A stretch of DNA of 64,000 nucleotides, taken from positions 62,001 through 126,000 of the forward strand of contig CANTFG010000278.1 of NCBI GenBank assembly GCA_947652605.1. The letters are read 5' to 3'. The notes under the pieces are model-generated. The model was not told the origin of the DNA and ran no database searches. It worked only from the letters and a program-made list of their open reading frames with translations. The stretch comes from Elmis aenea (Eukaryota; Arthropoda; Insecta; Coleoptera; Elmidae). Every line of letters starts with the position of its first letter. The first letter of the stretch is position 1. Both the position numbers and the translations under genes were made by a program. Shown here piece by piece: positions 12,979-27,470 of this stretch.

Positions 12979-13662
12979 CATATGTTCCTTGAGCGACTAT
13001 TTCGAAACAATTTTAATTATTGATTTGTATATCACAGAAACAGTTTATCCATCGCCTCTTTACATGAATACAATTGTTTTGCATATGTCTTTCAATGAGC
13101 TGGTTTTAATTTTTAATAATTTCCTAAAAATACCGTGCTTTAGTTAATACATATGTTCCTTGAGCGACTATTTCTAAACAATTTTAATTATTGATTTGTA
13201 TATCACAGGAACAGTTTATCCATCGCTTTTTTACATGAATACAATTGTTTTGCATATGTCTTTCAATGAGCTGGTTTTAATTTTTAATAATTTCCTAAAT
13301 ATACCGTGCTTTAGTTAATACATATGTTCCTTGAGCGACTATTTCTAAACAATTTTAATTATTGATTTGTATATCACAGGAACAGTTTATCCATCGCCTC
13401 TTTACATGAATACAATTGTTTTGCATATGTCTTTCAATGAGCTGGTTTTAATTTTTAATAATTTCCTAAAAATACCGTGCTTTAGTTAATACATATGTTC
13501 CTTGAGCGACTATTTCGAAACAATTTTAATTATTGATTTGTATATCACAGAAACAGTTTATCCATCGCCACTTTACATGAATACAATTGTTTTGCATATG
13601 TCTTTTAATGAGCTGGTTTAAATTTTTAACAATTTCCTAAAAATACCGTGCTTTAGTTAATA

Positions 13663-16600
13663 CATATGTTCCTTGAGCGACTATTTCGAAACAATTTTAA
13701 TTATTGATTTGTATATCACAGAAACAGTTTATCCATCACCTCTTTACATGAATACAATTGTTTTGCATATGTCTTTCAATGAGCTGGTTTTAATTTTTAA
13801 TAATTTCCTAAAAATACCGTGCTTTAGTTAATACATATGTTCCTTGAGCGACTATTTCTAAACAATTTTAATTATTGATTTGTATATCACAGGAACAGTT
13901 TATCCATCGCCTCTTTACATGAATACAATTGTTTTGCATATGTCTTTCAATGAGCTGGTTTTAATTTTTAATAATTTCCTAAAAATACCGTGCTTTAGTT
14001 AATACATATGTTCCTTAAGCGACTATTTCGAAACAATTTCAACTATTGATTTGTATATCACAGAAACAGTTTATCCATCGCCTCTTTACATGAATACAAT
14101 TGTTTTGCATATGTCTTTCAATGAGCTGGTTTTAATTTTTAATAATTTCCTAAAAATACCGTGCTTTAGTTAATACATATGTTCCTTGAGCGACTATTTC
14201 TAAACAATTTTAATTATTGATTTGTATATCACAGAAACAGTTTATCCATCGCCACTTTACATGAATACAATTGTTTTGCATATGTCTTTTAATGAGCTGG
14301 TTTAAATTTTTAATAATTTCCTAAAAATACCGTGCTTTAGTTAATACATATGTTCCTTGAGCGACTATTTCGAAACAATTTTAATTATTGATTTGTATAT
14401 CACAGAAACAGTTTATCCATCGCCTCTTTACATGAATACAATTGTTTTGCATATGTCTTTCAATGAGCTGGTTTTAATTTTTAATAATTTCCTAAAAATA
14501 CCGTGCTTTAGTTAATACATATGTTCCTTGAGCGACTATTTCGAAACAATTTTAATTATTGATTTGTATATCACAGGAACAGTTTATCCATCGCCTCTTT
14601 ACATGAATACAATTGTTTTGCATGTCTTTCAATGAGCTGGTTTTAATTTTTAATCATTTCCTAAAAATACCGTGCTTTAGTTAATACATATGTACCTTGA
14701 GCGACTATTTCGAAACAATTTTAATTATTGATTTGTATATCACAGGAAGAGTTTATCCTTCGCATCTTTACATGAAAAAAATTGTTTTGCATATGTCTTT
14801 CAATGAGCTGGTTTTAATTTTTAATAATTTCCTAAAAATGCCGTGCTTTAGTTAATACATGTGTTCCTTGAGCGACTATTTCAAAAAAATTTTAATTATT
14901 GATTTGTATATCACAGAAACAGTTTATCCATCGCCTCTTTACATGAATACAATTGTTTTGCATATGTCTTTCAATGAGCTGGTTTTAATTTTTAATAATT
15001 TCCTAAAAATACCGTGCTTTAGTTAATACATATGTTCCTTGAGCGACTATTTCGAAACAATTTTAATTATTGATTTGTATATCACAGGAACAGTTTATCC
15101 ATCGCCTCTTTACATGAATACAATTGTTTTGCATGTCTTTCAATGAGCTGGTTTTAATTTTTAATCATTTCCTAAAAATACCGTGCTTTAGTTAATACAT
15201 ATGTACCTTGAGCGACTATTTCGAAACAATTTTAATTATTGATTTGTATATCACAGGAAGAGTTTATCCTTCGCATCTTTACATGAAAAAAATTGTTTTG
15301 CATATGTCTTTCAATGAGCTGGTTTTAATTTTTAATAATTTCCTAAAAATGCCGTGCTTTAGTTAATACATGTGTTCCTTGAGCGACTATTTCAAAAAAA
15401 ATTTAATTATTGATTTGTATATCACAGGAACAGTTTATCCATCGCCTCTTTACATGAATACAATTGTTTTGCATATGTCTTTCAATGAGCTGGTTTTAAT
15501 TTTTAATAATTTCCTAAAAATACCGTGCTTTAGTTAATACATATGTTCCTTGAGCGACTATTTCGAAACAATTTTAATTATTGATTTGTATATCACAGGA
15601 ACAGTTTATCCATCGCCTCTTTACATGAATACAATTGTTTTGCATATGTCTTTCAATGAGCTGGTTTTAATTTTTAATAATTTCCTAAAAATACCGTGCT
15701 TTAGTTAATACATATGTTCCTTGAGCGACTATTTCTAAACAATTTTAATTATTGATTTGTATATCACAGGAACAATTTATCCATCGCTTCTTTACATGAA
15801 TACAATTGTTTTGCATATGTCTTTCAATGAGCTGGTTTTAATTTTTAATAATTTCCTAAAAATACCGTGCTTTAGTTAATACATATGTTCCTTGAGCGAC
15901 TATTTCTAAACAATTTTAATTATTGATTTGTATATCACAGGAACAGTTTATCCATCGCTTTTTTACATGAATACAATTGTTTTGCATATGTCTTTCAATG
16001 AGCTGGTTTTAATTTTTAATAATTTCCTAAATATACCGTGCTTTAGTTAATACATATGTTCCTTGAGCGACTATTTCTAAACAATTTTAATTATTGATTT
16101 GTATATCACAGGAACAGTTTATCCATCGCCTCTTTACATGAATACAATTGTTTTGCATATGTCTCTCAATGAGCTGGTTTTAATTTTTAATAATTTTCTA
16201 AAAATACCGTGCTTTAGTTAATACATATGTTCCTTGAGCGACTATTTCGAAACAATTTTAATTATTGATTTGTATATCACAGGAACAGTTTATCCATCGC
16301 CTCTTTACATGAATACAATTGTTTTGCATATGTCTTTCAAAGAGCTGGTTTTAATTTTTAATAGTTTCCTAAAAATACCGTGCTTTAGTTAATACATATG
16401 TTTCTTGAGCGACTATTTCGAAACAATTTCAATTATTGATTTGTATATCTTAGGAACAGTTTATCCATCGCCTCTTTACATGAATACAATTGTTTTGCAT
16501 ATGTCTTTCAATGAGCTGGTTTTAATTTTTAATAATATCCTAAAAATACCGTGCTTTAGTTAATACATATGTTCCTTGAGCGACTATTTCGAAACAATTT

Positions 16601-17500
16601 TAATTATTGATTTGTATATCACAGAAACAGTTTATCCATCGCCTCTTTACATGAATACAATTGTTTTGCATATGTCTTTCAATGAGCTGGTTTTAATTTT
16701 TAATAATTTCCTAAAAATACCGTGCTTTAGTTAATACATATGTTCCTTGAGCGACTATTTCGAAACAATTTCAATTATTGATTTGTATATCACAGAAACA
16801 GTTTATCCATCGCCTCTTTACATGAATACAATTTTTTTGCATATGTCTTTCAATGAGCTGGTTTTAATTTTTAATAATTTCCTAAAAATACCGTGCTTTA
16901 GTTAATACATATGTTCCTTGAGCGACTATTTCTAAACAATTTTAATTATTGATTTGTATATCACAGGAACAGTTTATCCATCGCCTCTTTACATGAATAC
17001 AATTATTTTGCTTATGTCTTTCAATGAGCTGGTTTTAATTTTTAATAATTTCCTAAAAATACCGTGCTTTAGTTAATACATATGTTCCTTGAGCGACTAT
17101 TTCGAAACAATTTTAATTATTGATTTGTATATCACAGAAACAGTTTATCCATCGCCTCTTTACATGAATACAATTGTTTTGCATATGTCTTTCAATGAGC
17201 TGGTTTTTATTTTTAATAATTTTCTAAAAATACCGTGCTTTAGTTAATACATATGTTCCTTGAGCAACTATTTCGAAACAATTTTAATTATTGATTTGTA
17301 TATCACAGAAACAGTTTATCCATCGCCTCTTTACATGAATACAATTGTTTTGCATATGTCTTTCAATGAGCTGGTTTTAATTTTTAATAATTTCCTAAAA
17401 ATGCCGTGCTTTAGTTAATACATGTGTTCCTTGAGCGACTATTTCGAAACAATTTTAATTATTGATTTATATATCACAGGAACAGTTTATCCATCGCCTC
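13663..17500 (+). repeat. Long segment duplicated at offset 11,443 bp (right copy)
   Basis: Second copy of the block that begins at 2,220; TATATCTTAGG at 5,001 recurs at 16,444. The match ends within a single monomer near 17,470-17,530. There the sequence switches from the GATTTATATATC type to the TTTTAATGAG type, which marks an unequal-exchange junction. Confidence 0.85.
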
Positions 17501-17530
17501 TTTACATGAATACAATTGTTTTGCATATGT
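14286..17530 (+). repeat. 19-monomer higher-order repeat, copy 1 (3,245 bp)
   Basis: Nineteen monomers, two of them 169 bp, give 3,245 bp. The unit runs from the TTTTAATGAG site at 14,286 to the same site at 17,531. In between lie the double trimer cassette, GGAACAATTTATCC with CGCTTC, CGCTTTTTT, TCTCTCAATG, CAAAGAG, TATATCTTAGG, ACAATTTTTTTGC, GCTTATG and GAGCAACT. Confidence 0.87.
14518..15539 (+). repeat. Double 511-bp trimer cassette, fifth copy
   Basis: Same cassette, at its canonical place in a 13-mer-type unit that starts at 13,663. Both 169-bp monomers and both A-run monomers are present. Confidence 0.85.
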
Positions 17531-20500
17531 CTTTTAATGAGCTGGTTTAAATTTTTAATAATTTCCTAAAAATACCGTGCTTTAGTTAATACATATGTTC
17601 CTTGAGCGACTATTTCGAAACAATTTTAATTATTGATTTGTATATCACAGAAACAGTTTATCCATCGCCTCTTTACATGAATACAATTGTTTTGCATATG
17701 TCTTTCAATGAGCTGGTTTTAATTTTTAATAATTTCCTAAAAATACCGTGCTTTAGTTAATACATATGTTCCTTGAGCGACTATTTCGAAACAATTTTAA
17801 TTATTGATTTGTATATCACAGGAACAGTTTATCCATCGCCTCTTTACATGAATACAATTGTTTTGCATGTCTTTCAATGAGCTGGTTTTAATTTTTAATC
17901 ATTTCCTAAAAATACCGTGCTTTAGTTAATACATATGTACCTTGAGCGACTATTTCGAAACAATTTTAATTATTGATTTGTATATCACAGGAAGAGTTTA
18001 TCCTTCGCATCTTTACATGAAAAAAATTGTTTTGCATATGTCTTTCAATGAGCTGGTTTTAATTTTTAATAATTTCCTAAAAATGCCGTGCTTTAGTTAA
18101 TACATGTGTTCCTTGAGCGACTATTTCAAAAAAATTTTAATTATTGATTTGTATATCACAGAAACAGTTTATCCATCGCCTCTTTACATGAATACAATGG
18201 TTTTGCATATGTCTTTCAATGAGCTGGTTTTAATTTTTAATAATTTCCTAAAAATACCGTGCTTTAGTTAATACATATGTTCCTTGAGCGACTATTTCGA
18301 AACAATTTTAATTATTGATTTGTATATCACAGGAACAGTTTATCCATCGCCTCTTTACATGAATACAATTGTTTTGCATGTCTTTCAATGAGCTGGTTTT
18401 AATTTTTAATCATTTCCTAAAAATACCGTGCTTTAGTTAATACATATGTACCTTGAGCGACTATTTCGAAACAATTTTAATTATTGATTTGTATATCACA
18501 GGAAGAGTTTATCCTTCGCATCTTTACATGAAAAAAATTGTTTTGCATATGTCTTTCAATGAGCTGGTTTTAATTTTTAATAATTTCCTAAAAATGCCGT
18601 GCTTTAGTTAATACATGTGTTCCTTGAGCGACTATTTCAAAAAAAATTTAATTATTGATTTGTATATCACAGGAACAGTTTATCCATCGCCTCTTTACAT
18701 GAATACAATTGTTTTGCATATGTCTTTCAATGAGCTGGTTTTAATTTTTAATAATTTCCTAAAAATACCGTGCTTTAGTTAATACATATGTTCCTTGAGC
18801 GACTATTTCGAAACAATTTTAATTATTGATTTGTATATCACAGGAACAGTTTATCCATCGCCTCTTTACATGAATACAATTGTTTTGCATATGTCTTTCA
18901 ATGAGCTGGTTTTAATTTTTAATAATTTCCTAAAAATACCGTGCTTTAGTTAATACATATGTTCCTTGAGCGACTATTTCTAAACAATTTTAATTATTGA
19001 TTTGTATATCACAGGAACAATTTATCCATCGCTTCTTTACATGAATACAATTGTTTTGCATATGTCTTTCAATGAGCTGGTTTTAATTTTTAATAATTTC
19101 CTAAAAATACCGTGCTTTAGTTAATACATATGTTCCTTGAGCGACTATTTCTAAACAATTTTAATTATTGATTTGTATATCACAGGAACAGTTTATCCAT
19201 CGCTTTTTTACATGAATACAATTGTTTTGCATATGTCTTTCAATGAGCTGGTTTTAATTTTTAATAATTTCCTAAATATACCGTGCTTTAGTTAATACAT
19301 ATGTTCCTTGAGCGACTATTTCTAAACAATTTTAATTATTGATTTGTATATCACAGGAACAGTTTATCCATCGCCTCTTTACATGAATACAATTGTTTTG
19401 CATATGTCTCTCAATGAGCTGGTTTTAATTTTTAATAATTTTCTAAAAATACCGTGCTTTAGTTAATACATATGTTCCTTGAGCGACTATTTCTAAACAA
19501 TTTTAATTATTGATTTGTATATCACAGGAACAGTTTATCCATCGCCTCTTTACATGAATACAATTGTTTTGCATATGTCTTTCAAAGAGCTGGTTTTAAT
19601 TTTTAATAGTTTCCTAAAAATACCGTGCTTTAGTTAATACATATGTTTCTTGAGCGACTATTTCGAAACAATTTCAATTATTGATTTGTATATCTTAGGA
19701 ACAGTTTATCCATCGCCTCTTTACATGAATACAATTGTTTTGCATATGTCTTTCAATGAGCTGGTTTTAATTTTTAATAATATCCTAAAAATACCGTGCT
19801 TTAGTTAATACATATGTTCCTTGAGCGACTATTTCGAAACAATTTTAATTATTGATTTGTATATCACAGAAACAGTTTATCCATCGCCTCTTTACATGAA
19901 TACAATTGTTTTGCATATGTCTTTCAATGAGCTGGTTTTAATTTTTAATAATTTCCTAAAAATACCGTGCTTTAGTTAATACATATGTACCTTGAGCGAC
20001 TATTTCGAAACAATTTCAATTATTGATTTGTATATCACAGAAACAGTTTATCCATCGCCTCTTTACATGAATACAATTTTTTTGCATATGTCTTTCAATG
20101 AGCTGGTTTTAATTTTTAATAATTTCCTAAAAATACCGTGCTTTAGTTAATACATATGTTCCTTGAGCGACTATTTCGAAACAATTTTAATTATTGATTT
20201 GTATATCACAGGAACAGTTTATCCATCGCCTCTTTACATGAATACAATTATTTTGCTTATGTCTTTCAATGAGCTGGTTTTAATTTTTAATAATTTCCTA
20301 AAAATACCGTGCTTTAGTTAATACATATGTTCCTTGAGCGACTATTTCGAAACAATTTTAATTATTGATTTGTATATCACAGAAACAGTTTATCCATCGC
20401 CTCTTTACATGAATACAATTGTTTTGCATATGTCTTTCAATGAGCTGGTTTTTATTTTTAATAATTTTCTAAAAATACCGTGCTTTAGTTAATACATATG

Positions 20501-20775
20501 TTCCTTGAGCAACTATTTCGAAACAATTTTAATTATTGATTTGTATATCACAGAAACAGTTTATCCATCGCCTCTTTACATGAATACAATTGTTTTGCAT
20601 ATGTCTTTCAATGAGCTGGTTTTAATTTTTAATAATTTCCTAAAAATGCCGTGCTTTAGTTAATACATGTGTTCCTTGAGCGACTATTTCGAAACAATTT
20701 TAATTATTGATTTATATATCACAGGAACAGTTTATCCATCGCCTCTTTACATGAATACAATTTTGCATATGTCTT
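17531..20775 (+). repeat. 19-monomer higher-order repeat, copy 2 (3,245 bp)
   Basis: Repeats the diagnostic order of the preceding unit at a constant +3,245 bp; for example TATATCTTAGG at 16,444 recurs at 19,689. At its end it does not jump back as copy 1 does. It continues into a monomer with ACAATTTTGC (166-168 bp class) and the ATTATTAATAATT and ACATTATGTTTC monomers, matching the order seen from about 6,060. Confidence 0.85.
17763..18784 (+). repeat. Double 511-bp trimer cassette, sixth copy
   Basis: Same cassette, exactly 3,245 bp after the fifth copy, which is the period of the 19-monomer higher-order repeat. A private ACAATGG replaces ACAATTG near 18,196. Confidence 0.85.
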
Positions 20776-23399
20776 TCAATGAGCTGGTTTTAATTTTTAA
20801 TAATTTTCTAAAAATACCGTGCTTTAGTTAATACATATGTTCCTTGAGCGACTATTTCGAAACAATTTTAATTATTGATTTATATATCACAGAAACAGTT
20901 TATCCATCGCCTCTTTACATGAATACAATTGTTTTGCATATGTCTTTCAATGAGCTGGTTTTAATTATTAATAATTTCCTAAAAATACCGTGCTTTAGTT
21001 AATACATATGTTCCTTGAGCGACTATTTCGAAACAATTTTAATTATTGATTTGTATATCACAGGAACAGTTTATCCATCGCCTCTTTACATGAATACAAT
21101 TGTTTTGCATATGTCTTTCAATGAGCTGGTTTTAATTTTTAATAATTTCCTAAAAATACCGTGCTTTAGTTAATACATTATGTTTCTTGAGCGACTATTT
21201 CGAAACAATTTTAATTATTGATTTGTATATCACAGGAACAGTTTATCCATCGCCTCTTTACATGAATACAATTGTTTTGCATATGTCTTTCAATGAGCTG
21301 GTTTTAATTTTTAATAATTTCCTAAAAATGCCGTGCTTTAGTTAATACATGTGTTCCTTGAGCGACTATTTCTAAACAATTTTAATTATTGATTTGTATA
21401 TCACAGGAACAGTTTATCCATCGCCTCTTTACATGAATACAATTGTTTTGCATTTGTCTTTCAATGAGCTGGTTTTAATTTTTAATAATTTCCTAAAAAT
21501 ACCGTGCTTTAGTTAATACATATGTTCCTTGAGCGACTATTTCGAAACAATTTTAATTATTGATTTGTATATCACAGAAACAGTTTATCCATCGCCTCTT
21601 TACATGAATACAATTGTTTTGCATATGTCTTTCAATGAGCTGGTTTTAATTTTTAATAATTTCCTAAAAATACCGTGCTTTAGTTAATACATACATATGT
21701 TCCTTAAGCGACTATTTCGAAACAATTTTAATTATTGATTTGTATATCACAGGAACAGTTTATCCATCGCCTCTTTACATGAATACAATTGTTTTGCATA
21801 TGTCTTTCAATGAGCGGGTTTTAATTTTTAATAATTTCCTAAAAATACCGTGCTTTAGTTAATACATATGTTCCTTGAGCGACTATTTCTAAACAATTTT
21901 AATTATTGATTTGTATATCACAGGAACAATTTATCCATCGCTTCTTTACATGAATACAATTGTTTTGCATATGTCTTTCAATGAGCTGGTTTTAATTTTT
22001 AATAATTTCCTAAAAATACCGTGCTTTAGTTAATACATATGTTCCTTGAGCGACTATTTCTAAACAATTTTAATTATTGATTTGTATATCACAGGAACAG
22101 TTTATCCATCGCCTCTTTACATGAATACAATTGTTTTGCATATGTCTTTCAATGAGCTGGTTTTAATTTTTAATAATTTCCTAAAAATACCGTGCTTTAG
22201 TTAATACATATGTTCCTTGAGCGAATATTTCGAAACAATTTTAATTATTGATTTGTATATCACAGAAACAGTTTATCCATCGCCTCTTTACATGAATACA
22301 ATTGTTTTGCATATGTCTTTCAATGAGCTGGTTTTAATTTTTAATAATTTCCTAAAAATACCGTGCTTTAGTTAATACATATGTTCCTTGAGCGAATATT
22401 TCGAAACAATTTCATTTATTGATTTGTATATCACAGGAACAGTTTATCCATCGCCTCTTTACATGAATACAATTGTTTTGCATATGTCTTTCAATGAGCT
22501 GGTTTTAATTTTTAATAATTTCCTAAAAATACCGTGCTTTAGTTAATACATATGTTCCTTGAGCGACTATTTCGAAACAATTTCAATTATTGATTTATAT
22601 ATCACAGGAACAGTTTATCCATCGCCTCTTTACATGAATACAATTTTGCATATGTCTTTCAATGAGCTGGTTTTAATTTTTAATAATTTTCTAAAAATAC
22701 CGTGCTTTAGTTAATACATATGTTCCTTGAGCGACTATTTCGAAACAATTTTAATTATTGATTTGTATATCACAGAAACAGTTTATCCATCGCCTCTTTA
22801 CATGAATACAATTGTTTTGCATATGTCTTTCAATGAGCTGGTTTTAATTATTAATAATTTCCTAAAAATACCGTGCTTTAGTTAATACATATGTTCCTTG
22901 AGCGACTATTTCGAAACAATTTTAATTATTGATTTGTATATCACAGGAACAGTTTATCCATCGCCTCTTTACATGAATACAATTGTTTTGCATATGTCTT
23001 TCAATGAGCTGGTTTTAATTTTTAATAATTTCCTAAAAATACCGTGCTTTAGTTAATACATTATGTTTCTTGAGCGACTATTTCGAAACAATTTTAATTA
23101 TTGATTTGTATATCACAGGAACAGTTTATCCATCGCCTCTTTACATGAATACAATTGTTTTGCATATGTCTTTCAATGAGCTGGTTTTAATTTTTAATAA
23201 TTTCCTAAAAATGCCGTGCTTTAGTTAATACATGTGTTCCTTGAGCGACTATTTCGAAACAATTTTAATTATTGATTTGTATATCACAGGAACAGTTTAT
23301 CCATCGCCTCTTTACATGAATACAATTGTTTTGCATATGTCTTTCAATGAGCTGGTTTTAATTTTTAATAATTTCCTAAAAATACCGTGCTTTAGTTAA

Positions 23400-25620
23400 T
23401 ACATATGTTCCTTGAGCGACTATTTCGAAACAATTTTAATTATTGATTTGTATATCACAGAAACAGTTTATCCATCGCCTCTTTACATGAATACAATTGT
23501 TTTGCATATGTCTTTCAATGAGCTGGTTTTAATTTTTAATAATTTCCTAAAAATACCGTGCTTTAGTTAATACATACATATGTTCCTTGAGCGACTATTT
23601 CGAAACAATTTTAATTATTGATTTGTATATCACAGGAACAGTTTATCCATCGCCTCTTTACATGAATACAATTGTTTTGCATATGTCTTTCAATGAGCGG
23701 GTTTTAATTTTTAATAATTTCCTAAAAATACCGTGCTTTAGTTAATACATATGTTCCTTGAGCGACTATTTCTAAACAATTTTAATTATTGATTTGTATA
23801 TCACAGGAACAATTTATCCATCGCTTCTTTACATGAATACAATTGTTTTGCATATGTCTTTCAATGAGCTGGATTTAATTTTTAATAATTTCCTAAAAAT
23901 ACCGTGCTTTAGTTAATACATATGTTCCTTGAGCGACTATTTCGAAACAATTTTAATTATTGATTTGTATATCACAGGAACAGTTTATCCATCGCCTCTT
24001 TACATGAATACAATTGTTTTGCATATGTCTTTCAATGAGCTGGTTTTAATTTTTAATAATTTCCTAAAAATACCGTGCTTTAGTTAATACATATGTTCCT
24101 TGAGCGAATATTTCGAAACAATTTTAATTATTGATTTGTATATCACAGAAACAGTTTATCCATCGCCTCTTTACATGAATACAATTGTTTTGCATATGTC
24201 TTTCAATGAGCTGGTTTTAATTTTTAATAATTTCCTAAAAATACCGTGCTTTAGTTAATACATATGTTCCTTGAGCGAATATTTCGAAACAATTTCATTT
24301 ATTGATTTGTATATCACAGGAACAGTTTATCCATCGCCTCTTTACATGAATACAATTGTTTTGCATATGTCTTTCAATGAGCTGGTTTTAATTTTTAATA
24401 ATTTCCTAAAAATACCGTGCTTTAGTTAATACATATGTTCCTTGAGCGACTATTTCGAAACAATTTTAATTATTGATTTGTATATCACAGAAACAGTTTA
24501 TCCATCGCCTCTTTACATGAATACAATTGTTTTGCATATGTCTTTCAATGAGCTGGTTTTAATTTTTAATAATTTCCTAAAAATACCGTGCTTTAGTTAA
24601 TACATACATATGTTCCTTGAGCGACTATTTCGAAACAATTTTAATTATTGATTTGTATATCACAGGAACAGTTTATCCATCGCCTCTTTACATGAATACA
24701 ATTGTTTTGCATATGTCTTTCAATGAGCGGGTTTTAATTTTTAATAATTTCCTAAAAATACCGTGCTTTAGTTAATACATATGTTCCTTGAGCGACTATT
24801 TCTAAACAATTTTAATTATTGATTTGTATATCACAGGAACAATTTATCCATCGCTTCTTTACATGAATACAATTGTTTTGCATATGTCTTTCAATGAGCT
24901 GGTTTTAATTTTTAATAATTTCCTAAAAATACCGTGCTTTAGTTAATACATATGTTCCTTGAGCGACTATTTCGAAACAATTTTAATTATTGATTTGTAT
25001 ATCACAGGAACAGTTTATCCATCGCCTCTTTACATGAATACAATTGTTTTGCATATGTCTTTCAATGAGCTGGTTTTAATTTTTAATAATTTCCTAAAAA
25101 TACCGTGCTTTAGTTAATACATATGTTCCTTGAGCGAATATTTCGAAACAATTTTAATTATTGATTTGTATATCACAGAAACAGTTTATCCATCGCCTCT
25201 TTACATGAATACAATTGTTTTGCATATGTCTTTCAATGAGCTGGTTTTAATTTTTAATAATTTCCTAAAAATACCGTGCTTTAGTTAATACATATGTTCA
25301 TTGAGCGAATATTTCGAAACAATTTCATTTATTGATTTGTATATCACAGGAACAGTTTATCCATCGCCTCTTTACATGAATACAATTGTTTTGCATATGT
25401 CTTTCAATGAGCTGGTTTTAATTTTTAATAATTTCCTAAAAATACCGTGCTTTAGTTAATACATATGTTCCTTGAGCGACTATTTCGAAACAATTTTAAT
25501 TATTGATTTGTATACCACAGAAACAGTTTATCCATCGCCTCTTTACATGAATACAATTGTTTTGCATATGTCTTTCAATGAGCTGGTTTTAATTTTTAAT
25601 AATTTCCTAAAAATACCGTG
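23400..25620 (+). repeat. 6-monomer higher-order repeat (1,030 bp), two copies
   Basis: Six monomers, one with a 4-bp ATAC insertion, give a 1,030-bp period. TACATACATATG occurs at 23,571 and 24,601, and TTTCATTTATTG near 24,294 and 25,324, each 1,030 bp apart. Linked GAGCGGG and GGAACAATTTATCC monomers follow each insertion. An older copy of the TTTCATTTATT monomer lies 1,883 bp upstream (near 22,411). The next expected insertion, near 25,631, is absent, which closes the block. Confidence 0.83.
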
Positions 25621-26219
25621 CTTTAGTTAATACATATGTTCCTTGAGCGACTATTTCGAAACAATTTCAATTATTGATTTGTATATCACAGAAACAGTTT
25701 ATCCATCGCCTCTTTACATGAATACAATTGTTTTGCATATGTCTTTCAATGAGCTGGTTTTAATTTTTAATAATTTCCTAAAAATACCGTGCTTTAGTTA
25801 ATACATATGTTCCTTGAGCGACTATTTCTAAACAATTTTAATTATTGATTTGTATATCACAGGAACAGTTTATCCATCGCCTCTTTACATGAATACAATT
25901 GTTTTGCATATGTCTTTCAATGAGCTGGTTTTAATTTTTAATAATTTCCTAAAAATGCCGTGCTTTAGTTAATACATGTGTTCCTTGAGCGACTATTTCG
26001 AAACAATTTTAATTATTGATTTGTATATCACAGGAACAGTTTATCCATCGCCTCTTTACATGAATACAATTGTTTTGCATGTCTTTCAATGAGCTGGTTT
26101 TAATTTTTAATAATTTCCTAAAAATACCGTGCTTTAGTTAATACATATGTTCCTTGAGCGACTATTTCGAAACAATTTTAATTATTGATTTGTATATCAC
26201 AGGAACAGTTTATCCATCG

Positions 26220-27470
26220 CCACTTTACATGAATACAATTGTTTTGCATTTGTCTTTCAATGAGCTGGTTTAAATTTTTAATAATTTCCTAAAAATACCG
26301 TGCTTTAGTTAATACATATGTTCCTTGAGCGACTATTTCGAAACAATTTTAATTATTGATTTGTATATCACAGGAACAGTTTATCCATCGCCTCTTTACA
26401 TGAATACAATTGTTTTGCATATGTCTTTCAATGAGCTGGTTTTAATTTTTAATAATTTCCTAATAATACCGTGCTTTAGTTAATACGTATGTTTCTTGAG
26501 CGACTATTTCTAAACAATTTTAATTATTAATTTGTATATCACAGGAACAATTTATCCATCGCTTCTTTACATGAATACAATTGTTTTGCATATGTCTTTC
26601 AATGAGCTGGTTTTAATTTTTAATAATTTCCTAAAAATACCGTGCTTTAGTTAATACATATGTTCCTTGAGCGACTATTTCTAAACAATTTTAATTATTG
26701 ATTTGTATATCACAGGAACAGTTTATCCATCGCCTCTTTACATGAATACAATTGTTTTGCATATGTCTTTCAATGAGCTGGTTTTAATTTTTAATAATTT
26801 CCTAAAAATACCTTGCTTTAGTTAATACATATGTTCCTTGAGCGACTATTTCTACACAATTTTAATTATTGATTTGTATATCACAGGAACAGTTTATCCA
26901 TCGCCTCTTTACATGAATACAATTGTTTTGCATATGTCTTTCAATGAGCTGGTTTTAATTTTTAATAATTTCCTAAAAATACCGTGCTTTAGTTAATACA
27001 TATGTTCCTTGAGCGACTATTTCGAAACAATTTTAATTATTGATTTGTATATCACAGGAACAGTTTATCCATCGCCTCTTTACATGAATACAATTGTTTT
27101 GCATATGTCTTTCAATGAGCTGGTTTTAATTTTTAATAATTTCCTAAAAATACCGTGCTTTAGTTAATACATATGTTCCTTGAGCGACTATTTCTGAACA
27201 ACTTTAATTATTGATTTGTATATCACAGGAACAGTTTATCCATCGCCTCTTTACATGAATACAATTGTTTTGCACATGTCTTTCAATGAGCTGGATTTAA
27301 TTTTTAATAATTTCCTAAAAATACCGTGCTTTAGTTAATACATATGTTCCTTGAGCGACTATTTCTAAACAATTTTAATTATTAATTTGTATATCACAGG
27401 AACAATTTATCCATCGCTTCTTTACATGAATACAATTGTTTTGCATATGTCTTTCAATGAGCTGGTTTTA
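26220..27470 (+). repeat. Left-flank block repeated on the other side of the island
   Basis: The order GCCAC with GGTTTAAATT, CCTAATAATACC, ATTAATTTG with CGCTTC, ACCTTGCTT, TTCTACACAA and TTCTGAACAACTTT is found again in the same order from about 34,310. TAATAATACC at 26,461 and 34,555 is 8,094 bp apart. Removing the 5,529-bp island leaves 2,565 bp, exactly 15 monomers. Confidence 0.85.
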
